The notes under the pieces: generated by a model
Told to the model about the DNA's origin: nothing
Databases searched by the model: none
What the model saw: only the letters and a program-made list of their open reading frames with translations
Translations under genes and position numbers: made by a program
Part shown: positions 33,402 to 41,683 of the stretch, piece after piece
How positions within the stretch are numbered: the stretch's first letter is position 1
Layout: every line of letters starts with the position of its first letter
Source: Alsobacter sp046349155
GTDB lineage: Bacteria; Pseudomonadota; Alphaproteobacteria; Rhizobiales; Beijerinckiaceae
Assembly (NCBI GenBank): GCA_046349155.1
Contig: JAXMCW010000001.1
Coordinates: 124,001 to 188,000, forward strand
Length of the DNA stretch: 64,000 bases
Direction of reading: 5' to 3'

Positions 33402-34826
33402 TCAGAAGTCGCGCTGGATACGGATGGCGGCCTGGATGCCGTCGGCGCTCTTCTTGCCGGTGTAGTAGGTGACGCCCGCGAGGGTCGGGTAGTCCTGCAC
33501 CGCGTTGCTGCGCTGGATGTTGTAGTAGTTCACGGTGCCCATGAACTTGATGCCCTTGACGGGAACCCAGTTCGCCTGCGCGCCGACCTGCCAGTAATAG
33601 TAGTCGGGAGCCGTCACGAAGCCGCCCGACCCGAACAGCGGAGCGCCGGGGTTGTTGACCTTCGTGTAGCTGCCCCACAGGGCCGTGTCGAAGTTCGGGG
33701 TCCAGTAGTGGTCCACGGCGGCCAGCACGTTGAAGCCGTCGGAGAGCTTGGTCTGGCCCGTCGTCACCGCGAAGGCGTCGGCCGCGATGACCTGGTTGGA
33801 GACCACGTTGCTCGTCAGCGCGCCGTTGGCCGGAGCGTTCGAGCCGACGCCGAGGTAGCTCAGCGCGCCCTGGGCGTAGGCCGCCTGGATGTAGGCGCTG
33901 TCGCCGGCGCCGAGCATGCCGAGGTTGAGCTTCACGCCGCCCTGGACCGCCCAGCCGACCTTGGAATCGCCGACGTCGCCGCCGTTGAAGAGGCCGAAGG
34001 GCACGGTGTAGGCCACGCGGGCATTGTGGATCGCGCCGGACAACTGCGCCGAGCCCCAGCCATTCGCGCCGGGATCGTAGAGCAGCTGCAGGACGCCGTC
34101 CGGCACGCGGTAGCCGTTCGTCGACACGGCGTTGCCGAACACCGACACCGCGGTGCCCACGCCCGCCGCGGTGGCGACGGACGGGATCGGCTGGCCGTTG
34201 AATCCGAGCTGCGACCGGTCTTCGAGAGCGGCGGTGATGAAGAAGCCGTTGCCGAAGTTGAAGGAATACGCAGCGCCGACCACGGAGGTGTCGGAGCCGA
34301 GGGCGCCGATGTTGTTGTAGGCGTCGGCATAGAAGTCGAAGAACGACTGGAACTTACCGAACGACCACGGGCCGAACTGGATGTAGGCCTTGTCGATCGC
34401 CGCCGACTGTCCGCCGCCGCCGAGGACCTGCGGAGAGCTCTGGCTGATGCGCATGTCCGCGAAGGAGCGCAGCAGTCCGTACTCGGTGGTGGTGCGGGCG
34501 TCGAGCTTGATCGAAGCCGTCGCCGTCTGGCCCGAGCCGTTGTTGATCGAGCGGCCGGTCACGCCGTTATAGATGAAGGGCGAGCCCGGCACGTAGTAGA
34601 AGGCGTGCTGCGGCTGGCCATAGGTGTACTGATAGCGGACGAAGCCACCGACCTTGAGGCAGATATCCGAGCCCGGGATCACGAAGCCCGTGAAAGAGCC
34701 GATCGTGCAGACGCGGACATAGTCGACCGGCGCGGCCTTCTTGGACGGAAGGTCGGCGGCCTGAACCCCGGCGGTCGCGGCGAGACCCGCGGCCGTTCCG
34801 AGGAGGAGGCTCTTGATGAGCTTCAT
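33402..34826 (-). CDS. Major outer-membrane porin, RopA/Omp2b type of Hyphomicrobiales
   Basis: A 474-residue trimeric-type porin for small solutes. Residues 1-23 are the signal peptide (MKLIKSLLLGTAAGLAATAG, cleavage after VQA), and the mature N-terminus ADLPSKKAAPVDYVRVC is the hallmark of rhizobial porins, including the cysteine pair (VRVC and DICLKVGG). Many aromatic-flanked strands follow, and it ends in Phe (RIQRDF). AGGAGA lies before the ATG. A strong terminator closes the gene, and the long gap upstream likely holds its promoter. High expression is expected. Confidence 0.95.
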   Translation of the reverse strand: MKLIKSLLLGTAAGLAATAGVQAADLPSKKAAPVDYVRVCTIGSFTGFVIPGSDICLKVGGFVRYQYTYGQPQHAFYYVPGSPFIYNGVTGRSINNGSGQTATASIKLDARTTTEYGLLRSFADMRISQSSPQVLGGGGQSAAIDKAYIQFGPWSFGKFQSFFDFYADAYNNIGALGSDTSVVGAAYSFNFGNGFFITAALEDRSQLGFNGQPIPSVATAAGVGTAVSVFGNAVSTNGYRVPDGVLQLLYDPGANGWGSAQLSGAIHNARVAYTVPFGLFNGGDVGDSKVGWAVQGGVKLNLGMLGAGDSAYIQAAYAQGALSYLGVGSNAPANGALTSNVVSNQVIAADAFAVTTGQTKLSDGFNVLAAVDHYWTPNFDTALWGSYTKVNNPGAPLFGSGGFVTAPDYYYWQVGAQANWVPVKGIKFMGTVNYYNIQRSNAVQDYPTLAGVTYYTGKKSADGIQAAIRIQRDF

Positions 34827-35410
34827 AACGTTCTCCTGACGGGTAGAGTGACATCTTCTCGAGAAGGAGACGCCGTGAGTGGCTTCTCTTGTCCGAGGCA
34901 GTTCATCGGCGAAATCAGAGATCCCGCTCGCCAGACGAAGTCGTTCGGCGCCGATCCTGCCCTCTTTCCCCGAGACGACTCCAAGTTCGATTGAAATCGT
35001 GAGCCGGACTGTGCAACCCGTTGTGCTATCGCGCAATTGCAATCTGGCGGATACGTAGCCAAATTGTGTCCGGCTTTGAGAACTGAGGCATTTTAGCACC
35101 ACGTATACTTTAGAGAATCGTCTGAATACGTGAAAATCGGGTGATGAGACGCCTGGCTTCCGGCAGCAGGCAGAGCCGCGGCGGAAGGCTCCGCGCACGC
35201 TCGGGCGCGCCCCTGGCGGACGCCTCGTCGTCAGTCTTGCTCAGGATTGGCGGCGCGTTGCGCGGCCCTTCCGTCGTCAGGTTTGCTCGGGCGCGATGGT
35301 ATCCGCAAGTAGAACGTCCGTCCCTTGCAGCGCTTCGCGGCCCGCGGGCCCGGCGCTGAAGCATTTTAGCATCACGCCGGATCTTTCGGTTCTCGCGCCG
35401 ATTCGGCGGG
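34827..35410. promoter_or_regulatory. Long untranslated region upstream of the porin
   Basis: This 584-nt gap holds no convincing gene. Near the porin start is the palindrome CTTCTCGAGAAG (34855-34866), which could form a hairpin in the mRNA leader. A+T-rich stretches at 34980-35145 are likely porin promoter. Two near-identical GCATTTTAGCA blocks (35089 and 35361) bracket a 256-nt GC-rich segment in which the similar stretches CGTCGTCAGTCTTGCTC (35227) and CGTCGTCAGGTTTGCTC (35273) also occur. An 84-codon frame on the minus strand here was judged spurious. Confidence 0.5.
35089..35376. repeat. Pair of direct 16-base repeats
   Basis: GCATTTTAGCACCACG (35089-35104) and GCATTTTAGCATCACG (35361-35376) are 15/16 identical and 272 nt apart. 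They lie upstream of two genes that run leftward (porin) and end here (the winged-helix protein). Confidence 0.7.
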
Positions 35411-36691
35411 TCACGAGGCGAGCAGCTGCTCGAGTGTCACGGCCTCGGGGACCACGAGGTCGGTGCCGTCGAGCCGCAGGCCGGCGGTCTCGAAGCGCTG
35501 CAGGCTGGCGTCGAGCTCGGCGCGCGGGACGTTGAGGCTGCGCGCCAGGATGCGCTTGTTGATCGGCACGCGCCGGCGCCTCGCGCCGTCCCGCCGCGAC
35601 ACCGTGTCGATGATCCAGCGCGCCAGGCGGACATGGGGGGGATCGGCGGGGGAGGCCGGGGCCGCCGGCGCGCCGAAGCTGTCCGCCTGGGCGATCGCCA
35701 CGACGTCGACGCCGATGTCCGTGGCCTCCCAGGTCGTGCCGCCGTTGCCCAGGCCCTCGCGCATCTGCACCAGTCCCGACCGCCGCAGCTTGGTGATGAT
35801 GCGCGCCGCCGTGTTGCGCGAGCCGCGGAACAGGGACTCGAGCCGGCGGTCGATCTCGACCGCGGCGATCCCCTGGTCGGCGTCCGCGATCACGCTGAGC
35901 GTCGCGATGTTGACCGCGCCGAGCTCGGCGGAGACGTCGACCGCGCGCACGGGCGCCCGGTCCGGCGGCACGGGCTCCGCGTGGTCCGCGGTGAGGTAGA
36001 AATAGAGACCGTCGTCGAAGGCGAAGCAGCGCACCGTGCCGAGCGTCGAGAGCTTGCGCAGCGAGAGCTTGACGGCGCGCACGAGGATGTCGGCATGCGC
36101 CGCCACGGCATGGGCCGAGTAGAGCGGGCCCGGGCTGACGCAGGACAGGATCAGCCGGTCGACCTCCTCCTCCGCGCCGGCGGGCGCCGACGCGCCGGGC
36201 CGGGCCGCCTGGTCACGGCGGATGAAGGTCATCTCGCGGAACACGCCCTGCGGCTCGCCCGTGCAGACGGCGCCGGACTGGATCAGCGCCCGCAGGCTTC
36301 GCCAGACGACCTCGCGCGGCAGCCCGAGCACGGTGCGCAGCTCGTCGACGGTCCGCAGGCGGTGGAGCTGCGAGAAGATCGCGGACTGGATGACGGGCAC
36401 GCCCGCCTCCGCCTCGATCGGCGCGCTCCAGTCATAGGGTCCGGCCGCGAGGTACACGCCATGCCGCACCCGCCGCACGGAACCCGCGCGGATCAGGGCG
36501 CGCAGCTCCTTGTAGATCTCGCTCTCCGTGCCGTCCTGGCGCAACTGGGCGACGAGGTCCTTGAAGCGCCAGGCCTCGCCGTTCGACAGGGCCTGGGAGA
36601 TGGCGCCGCGCAGGGACAGGCGAGCCTCGGGGTCTCCCCCGGCCTGCGTCTCCGGCTCATCCTGGCGATCGGCTCGGGTCGGGCGATCCAA
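35411..36691 (-). CDS. Unrecognised protein with about five tandem winged-helix-like units
   Basis: A protein of 426 residues (TTG 36691, preceded by GGGAGG). I do not recognise a family. Five similar blocks of about 55-65 residues appear, each helix-rich with a last helix and a beta wing: about 26-83 (RGAISQALSNGEAWRFKDLV...VRHGVYLAAG), 98-155, 174-235 (RAVKLSLRKLSTLG), 260-323 (ARIITKLRRSGLVQMREG) and 353-416 (NKRILARSLNVPRAELDASL). This suggests a DNA-binding or scaffold protein. A frame continues 67 codons upstream to another TTG at 36892, but that region looks like promoter. Confidence 0.7.
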   Translation of the reverse strand: MDRPTRADRQDEPETQAGGDPEARLSLRGAISQALSNGEAWRFKDLVAQLRQDGTESEIYKELRALIRAGSVRRVRHGVYLAAGPYDWSAPIEAEAGVPVIQSAIFSQLHRLRTVDELRTVLGLPREVVWRSLRALIQSGAVCTGEPQGVFREMTFIRRDQAARPGASAPAGAEEEVDRLILSCVSPGPLYSAHAVAAHADILVRAVKLSLRKLSTLGTVRCFAFDDGLYFYLTADHAEPVPPDRAPVRAVDVSAELGAVNIATLSVIADADQGIAAVEIDRRLESLFRGSRNTAARIITKLRRSGLVQMREGLGNGGTTWEATDIGVDVVAIAQADSFGAPAAPASPADPPHVRLARWIIDTVSRRDGARRRRVPINKRILARSLNVPRAELDASLQRFETAGLRLDGTDLVVPEAVTLEQLLAS

Positions 36692-36947
36692 GGCATCCTC
36701 CCGCGGCGAACGGCCGGCGTCCGGCCGTGGCCGGTCTTGACCGTTCGCGCCATCTAGGCGCGGGCCGGCAAGTTTCGCAACGGGGGAAGACTGGTTCGAT
36801 TTCGCACAAGCTTGTGAGGCTCGGTACGAATGCAGCAGATTTGCAACATCCGTCCAGCTTAAGCATAAGCAGTTGGACTGCCGGCATGACAAATACTTGT
36901 CGGATGCTCATACGGGCGCAAGCCGGCTCCGGCGGGAGCGCTCCGGC
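36692..36947. promoter_or_regulatory. Promoter-like gap before the winged-helix protein
   Basis: This 256-nt region between the ends of phaZ and the start of the winged-helix gene is A+T-richer at 36775-36905. It contains the 12-base palindrome CACAAGCTTGTG (36805-36816) and GCTTAAGC near 36856, both in the leader of the leftward gene. Self-regulation is a possibility. Confidence 0.45.
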
Positions 36948-38165
36948 TCAGGCGTTGGCGAGGATCGTGTTGCGCAGGATCGGGTAGATCTGCGTCTCCC
37001 AGCGGCGGCCGCTGAACACGCCGTAATGGCCGACGCCGGCCTGCATGTGATGGCGCTTGCGGTAGGGCTTCACGGAGGAGCACAGGTCGTGCGCCGCCAT
37101 GGTCTGGCCCAGCGCGCAGATGTCGTCGCGCTCGCCCTCGACGGTGAGCAGCGCGGTGCGGCGGACGGCGGCGGGGTCGATCCGCCGGCCGCGCCAGGCG
37201 AGCGTCCCGAGCGGCAGCCTGTGCTCCTGGAACACCGTCTCGACGGTCTCCAGGTAAAATTCGGCGGTCAGGTCGAGCACGGCGAAATACTCGTCGTAGA
37301 AGGCCTTCGTCACGGCGGCCTTCTCCACCTCGCCCTTCGCCAGCTGCTGGTACATCTGCACATGGGCCTTGATGTGCCGGTCCATGTTCATGCTCATGAA
37401 GGCCGTCAGCTGCACGAAGCCGGGGTAGACGCGCCGTCCTCCGCCGGGAAACTGCGCGGGGACCGTGGCGATCAGGTTCTTCTCGAACCACGCGATCGGC
37501 TTGTCCTTGGCGAGCTCGTTGACCTTGGTGGGGTTGATCCGTGTGTCGATGGGTCCCGCCATCAGAGTGATGCTGCGGGGCGTGGCGGGGTCGTCGTCCT
37601 CCGCCATCAGGGCCGTCGCCACGAGCAGCTGCACGCAGGGCTGGCACACCGCCACGGCGTGGGATCCCGGGCCGAGGCGGCGCAGGAAGGCCATGACGTG
37701 CTCGACATATTCGTCGAAGCCGAAGCGGCCGGCCGAGAGCGGGGCCTCGCGCGCATTGTGCCAGTCGGTGATGTAGACGTCGTGGTCCGGCAGCAGCGTC
37801 TTCACGGTGTTGCGCAGCAGCGTGGCGAAGTGGCCCGACAGCGGAGCCACCACCAGCACCCGCGGCTGGGCGGCGTCGACGTCCTTGCGGAAGCGCAGCA
37901 AGGTGCCGAAGGCGGTCGACTCCACCGCCTCCTCGGTCACTTCGACCTCGCGGTTGCCCACGGTGACGCTGGGGATCTCGTAGGAGGGACGGTGATGGGT
38001 CAGCCCGGCGCGGCCTACCATCTCCCACAGGGCGGTCACGTGGCCCGGCGTCAGCGTCAGGGGGTGGCCGGGCGCAGCCTCCTGCACGCGCAGGAGAGCG
38101 GAACTCGCCAGCCGGCGCAGGGGCGCCATCATGTCGGAATGGGTCTGGTAGGCCCAGTAGAGCAT
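36948..38165 (-). CDS. phaZ: Intracellular polyhydroxyalkanoate depolymerase
   Basis: A 405-residue alpha/beta-hydrolase that mobilises PHB granules. The start MLYWAYQTHSDMMAPLRRLA is typical of PhaZ; LSGHFATLLRNTVKTLLPDHDVYITDWHNAR and the nucleophile region HAVAVCQPCVQLL (Cys174 at the place of the lipase serine) are present, as is the C-terminal His in GVGHYGVFSGRRW. Complete length. It indicates that the cell stores PHA. No phaC/phaB lies in the window. Confidence 0.94.
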   Translation of the reverse strand: MLYWAYQTHSDMMAPLRRLASSALLRVQEAAPGHPLTLTPGHVTALWEMVGRAGLTHHRPSYEIPSVTVGNREVEVTEEAVESTAFGTLLRFRKDVDAAQPRVLVVAPLSGHFATLLRNTVKTLLPDHDVYITDWHNAREAPLSAGRFGFDEYVEHVMAFLRRLGPGSHAVAVCQPCVQLLVATALMAEDDDPATPRSITLMAGPIDTRINPTKVNELAKDKPIAWFEKNLIATVPAQFPGGGRRVYPGFVQLTAFMSMNMDRHIKAHVQMYQQLAKGEVEKAAVTKAFYDEYFAVLDLTAEFYLETVETVFQEHRLPLGTLAWRGRRIDPAAVRRTALLTVEGERDDICALGQTMAAHDLCSSVKPYRKRHHMQAGVGHYGVFSGRRWETQIYPILRNTILANA

Positions 38166-38402
38166 CGCACACCACGCAGGGACGTCATCGCCCTACAAGC
38201 AGGGTCCGTGCCGCCGCGCCGAGCTTCCGCCCGCGAGGCCCATCCTTTGCACATCGATGGGCGTGACACCGTTCCGTTGTCCGGAATGCTGAAAGGGGGT
38301 CGCGACCTTGCCTCAATTTTCATCCGAACGCCGCAAGGCGAGGCATGCGCCGCCGGCCCCGTCCATCCACTCCCACACGTGGTCCTTCGGTCAGGGGCAG
38401 GC

Positions 38403-39056
38403 ATGAGCAAGGCGACGCTGGTCATCAGCAGCAAGAACTACTCGTCATGGTCGATGCGCGGCTGGCTGCTCTGCCGGATGGCGGGGCTCGCCTTCGAGGA
38501 GCGCGTCATGCCGATCGACGATCCCTCGACGCGCGCCGAGCTGCTGCTGCTCTCCCCCTCCTTCCTGGTGCCCTCGCTCACCCATAACGGCATCACCGTG
38601 TGGGACACGCTGGCCATCGCCGAATATCTCCAGGAGGTGAAGCCGAAGGCCGGGCTCTTCCCGCGCGACCTCGCCGCGCGCACGCATTGCCGCGCCATTT
38701 CGGGCGAGATGCATTCGGGCTTCAGCAACCTGCGCAGCGCCCTGCCGATGAACATCAAGGCCCATTATCCCGGCTTCAAGGTCTGGGCCGGGGCGCAGGC
38801 GGACATCGACCGCATCGTCGCGATCTGGCGCGACTGCCTCGAAGCCTCCGGCGGCCCCTTCCTGTTCGGCGAGGCCTCCGTGGCGGACGCCATGTATGCG
38901 CCCGTCTGTTTCCGCTTCCTCACCTACGCCGTGCCGCTGGACGCCACCTGCCGCGCCTATGTCGAACGCATCGCCGGCTGGGCGCCGGTGAAGGACTGGG
39001 TGGCGGGGGCGATGGCGGAACCGGACGACCTGGAGGAACTCGACGTCGAGTTCTGA
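38403..39056 (+). CDS. Glutathione S-transferase family protein
   Basis: A 217-residue two-domain protein. The thioredoxin-like N-terminal domain (about 1-80) begins MSKATLVISSKNYSSWSMRG with the active-site serine in the usual place and ends VWDTLAIAEYLQEVKPKAG; the helical domain has the FGEASVADAMYAPVCFRF motif. Its substrate is unknown. It is divergent from phaZ across 237 nt; no clear operator was found there. AGGGGCAG lies before the ATG. Confidence 0.88.
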   Translation: MSKATLVISSKNYSSWSMRGWLLCRMAGLAFEERVMPIDDPSTRAELLLLSPSFLVPSLTHNGITVWDTLAIAEYLQEVKPKAGLFPRDLAARTHCRAISGEMHSGFSNLRSALPMNIKAHYPGFKVWAGAQADIDRIVAIWRDCLEASGGPFLFGEASVADAMYAPVCFRFLTYAVPLDATCRAYVERIAGWAPVKDWVAGAMAEPDDLEELDVEF

Positions 39057-39129
39057 CGCCGGCATGGCTGCTTCAGGCGCGAGGCCGTCCTCGCCGCGCT
39101 CCCCTCTGCAGGACGCGCGGTCCCCAAAG

Positions 39130-39158
39130 AAAGAGGCCGCCGGCTTTCGCCAGCGGCC
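39130..39158 (-). terminator. Probable terminator of the leftward GST gene
   Basis: GGCCGCCGGC (39135-39144) and GCCAGCGGCC (39149-39158) form a 10-bp stem with one mismatch and a four-base loop. On the minus strand it runs into TCTTTCTTTGG, a U-rich tail. It lies about 130 nt after that gene's stop. Confidence 0.55.
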
Positions 39159-39286
39159 CAAGTCTAGGGAGGAAACGCCCAAGGAGGGCTGTGGCGGGAT
39201 CACCGCCACGCGATGAAGATAATGCTGCACTGCAGCAAATCAAGGGACGGGACCCTCACTTTTTCGTAACGTGCTCTGCGTCTGGC

Positions 39287-39991
39287 TCAGGGCCGGGCGG
39301 GAATGGTGAGGCCGCGCTGCACGGCCGGGCGGGCGAGCCCCCGTTCCAGCCAGGCGGGCACGCGCTTCAGCGCGTGGTAGTCGACGACGTCGCCCGCCTC
39401 GTAGAAGCCGACGAGGTTGCGCACCCAGCCCAGCAGCGCGATGTCGGCGATCGTGAAGTCCTTGCCCATGATCCAGTCACGGCCCTCGAGCCGGGCCTCC
39501 AGCACGCCGAGCAGGCGCTTGGACTCGCCGGCGTAGCGCTGCAGTGGCCGCTTGTCCTCGATCTCGCGGCCCGCGAACTTGTGGAAGAAGCCGAGCTGGC
39601 CGAACATCGGCCCCACCGAGGCCATCTGGAAGAAGATCCATTGCAGCGTCTCGTAGCGCTGCGCGGGATCGGCCGGGAGCAGCTTGCCCGTCTTCTCCGC
39701 GAGATAAACCAGGATCGCGCCGGACTCGAACAGCCCGATCGGACGCCCGCCCGGTCCGTCGGGATCGATGATCGCGGGGATCTTCCCGTTGGGGTTGAGC
39801 GACAGGAAGTCGGCTCCCCACGTCTCGTTCTTCATGATGTCCACGAAGTGCGGCTCGTAGGGCAGGCCGAGCTCCTCCAGGGCAATCGACACCTTCACGC
39901 CGTTCGGCGTCGGCGTCGAATAGAGCTGGATGCGCCCGGGGTGCTGCGCCGGCCAGCGGCGGGTAATCGGGAAGGCGGAGAGATCGGCCAT
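39287..39991 (-). CDS. Glutathione S-transferase family protein (YfcG/YghU-like)
   Basis: A 234-residue GST. The N-terminal domain contains IQLYSTPTPNGVKVSIALEE with the Thr-Pro-Asn site of the Nu class (disulfide-bond reductase like YfcG), then NPNGKIPAIIDPDG and the glutathione-contact LFESGAILVYLAEKTG. The C-terminal helical domain has DWIMGKDFTIADIALLGW. The ATG at 39991 is the natural start; the frame is open further. Function probably in glutathione-dependent peroxide or disulfide reduction. Confidence 0.88.
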   Translation of the reverse strand: MADLSAFPITRRWPAQHPGRIQLYSTPTPNGVKVSIALEELGLPYEPHFVDIMKNETWGADFLSLNPNGKIPAIIDPDGPGGRPIGLFESGAILVYLAEKTGKLLPADPAQRYETLQWIFFQMASVGPMFGQLGFFHKFAGREIEDKRPLQRYAGESKRLLGVLEARLEGRDWIMGKDFTIADIALLGWVRNLVGFYEAGDVVDYHALKRVPAWLERGLARPAVQRGLTIPARP

Positions 39992-40205
39992 CGGGAACCT
40001 CGCGGGGGGAGCGGACGTCCGGTCGGGCGCCGCTGTCATCGGAGAACATGGGCTTGGCGTCCACGCACGGCAACCGATCTCACATGCAAAGCTCTCTTGC
40101 ATTTTTGCACGCAAGCCCCCGCCGTCCGGTCCGACCGTCGGGCCCGCGGCGGAATGCTTGCGCGGGGACAAGGACCTCGCGCGCGGACATGGCAGGGTCG
40201 GCGGC

Positions 40206-40895
40206 ATGACGCGGTTCCTGATCGCCCTGCTGGTCTTCCTGGTCGCCCACCTCGTCCCCGCCCTGCCGGCCCTGCGGCGGCGGCTCGTCGCACGGCTGGG
40301 CCGGCGGCTCTACCTCGCCCTCTATTCCGCCGCCTCGCTGGCGCTCTTCGCGTGGCTCGTGGCGGAGGCGCGGTCAGCGCCGGCCGTCCCCCTGTGGGAC
40401 GTCGCGCCCTGGCAGGGCTTTGCGCCCATCCTCCTGATGCCTGTCGCCGGTCTCCTCCTCGTGGCCGGCCTCATGCAGCCCAATCCCCTCTCGATCAGCC
40501 TGCGGCCGGCCTCGCGGTTGCCGGCCATTGCGGGGATCACGCGGCATCCCGTGCTGTGGGCCGCCCTGCTCTGGGCCCTCTCGCACATCCCGCCCAACGG
40601 GCGGCTCGCGCCGGTGATCCTGTTCGGGGCGATGGCCGCCTTCAGCGCCGCCGGCTTCGCGCTGCTCGACGCCAAGGCCCGCCGCCGGCTCGGCCCGCAG
40701 CGCTGGGCCGCCCTGGCCGGCCGCACCTCGGTGCTGCCCTTCGCGGCCCTGCTGCGGGGGCGGGCCGGGCCGATCCGCTGGCGCAGCCTCGTCCTGCCGG
40801 CTGTGCTCGCCCTCGCGCTCTACGCCTGGTTCCTGCTGCGGGGCCATGCCTGGCTGATCGGGCCGGACCCGGCCGACTGGATCCGCGCGGCGTGA
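40206..40895 (+). CDS. NnrU family integral membrane protein
   Basis: A 229-residue protein with about six hydrophobic helices. It has the NnrU pattern: VAHLVPALPALRRRLVARLG, YSAASLALFAWL, then NPLSISLRPASRLPAIAGITRHP and LLDAKARRRLGPQRWA. In denitrifiers NnrU is near nitrite/nitric-oxide genes, while in many alphas it stands alone, as here. The role is unknown; carotenoid-isomerase-like (Z-ISO) homology is known for the family. Confidence 0.9.
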   Translation: MTRFLIALLVFLVAHLVPALPALRRRLVARLGRRLYLALYSAASLALFAWLVAEARSAPAVPLWDVAPWQGFAPILLMPVAGLLLVAGLMQPNPLSISLRPASRLPAIAGITRHPVLWAALLWALSHIPPNGRLAPVILFGAMAAFSAAGFALLDAKARRRLGPQRWAALAGRTSVLPFAALLRGRAGPIRWRSLVLPAVLALALYAWFLLRGHAWLIGPDPADWIRAA

Positions 40896-41018
40896 GGGGG
40901 CGCCAAGGGCGGTCCCCGCCCTCGGGAGATCGCGCTATGGCCTGGGCCGATGGTCCGCGCCTTGCAAAGATGCCGCGGCCGGCGTTCGCTGCGCCGCAGC
41001 TTTCGTCCAGGATCTCCC

Positions 41019-41672
41019 ATGACCCCCACGACCGAGTTCGACTTCGCGGCCCTGTCCGGTCGCGACCGCTACAAGCTCCTCATCGGCGCCGTCGTGCCGC
41101 GCCCGATCGCCTGGGTGACCACCGTCGACGCCGAGGGCGTCGTCAACGCGGCCCCCTTCAGCTTCTTCAACTGCCTTTCGGCGGATCCCGCCATCCTGGC
41201 GCTGGGGGTCGAGTTCCGTGCCGACGCACGGCAGAAGGATACGGGTCGCAACGTGCGCGAGACCCAGGCGTTCACGGTGAACATCGTCTCGGGCGCCCTG
41301 CTCGAGGCGATGAACGTCACCGCGGTGCCCTTCGAGGCGGGGATCGACGAGCTCGCCAAGGCGGGCCTCACGCCGCGCCCGGGGGTCAAGGTGCCGTGCC
41401 CGGCCATCGCGGAATCGCCCGCGGCCTTCGAGTGCCGCCACCACGTCACCCTGTCCATCGGCAGCACCCGCGAGATCATCCTCGGCGAGGTGGTCTACGC
41501 CCACCTCCATTCCAGCGTCGTCAATGACAGGCTCCACGTCGACCCCGCGGGGCTCGACGCGATCGGCCGCATGGGCGGGCACGGCTATTCCACCACGCGC
41601 GACGTATTCGACCTGCCGACCATGACGGTCGCGCAGTGGGAGGAGATGGCGTCGCGCCGGACGGGCCGCTGA
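41019..41672 (+). CDS. Flavin reductase family protein
   Basis: A 217-residue FMN-binding split-barrel protein. The family motifs are RPIAWVTTVDAEGVVNAAPFSFFN, KDTGRNVRETQAFTVNIVS and the C-terminal GRMGGHGYSTTRDVF. It likely reduces flavin for a monooxygenase or oxidises a small substrate, but no partner oxygenase is adjacent. The start at 41019 is preceded by a weak CAGGATC. Confidence 0.88.
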   Translation: MTPTTEFDFAALSGRDRYKLLIGAVVPRPIAWVTTVDAEGVVNAAPFSFFNCLSADPAILALGVEFRADARQKDTGRNVRETQAFTVNIVSGALLEAMNVTAVPFEAGIDELAKAGLTPRPGVKVPCPAIAESPAAFECRHHVTLSIGSTREIILGEVVYAHLHSSVVNDRLHVDPAGLDAIGRMGGHGYSTTRDVFDLPTMTVAQWEEMASRRTGR

Positions 41673-41683
41673 GCCGGGGCGGC

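Noticed and set aside
35110..35364. An 84-codon minus-strand frame upstream of the porin
   Set aside because: No ribosome site, composition like the shadows, and it starts inside one of the 16-base direct repeats.
36691..36892. Extension of the winged-helix protein to a TTG at 36892
   Set aside because: No ribosome site, the stretch is A+T-rich and palindromic like a promoter, while GGGAGG precedes the TTG at 36691.
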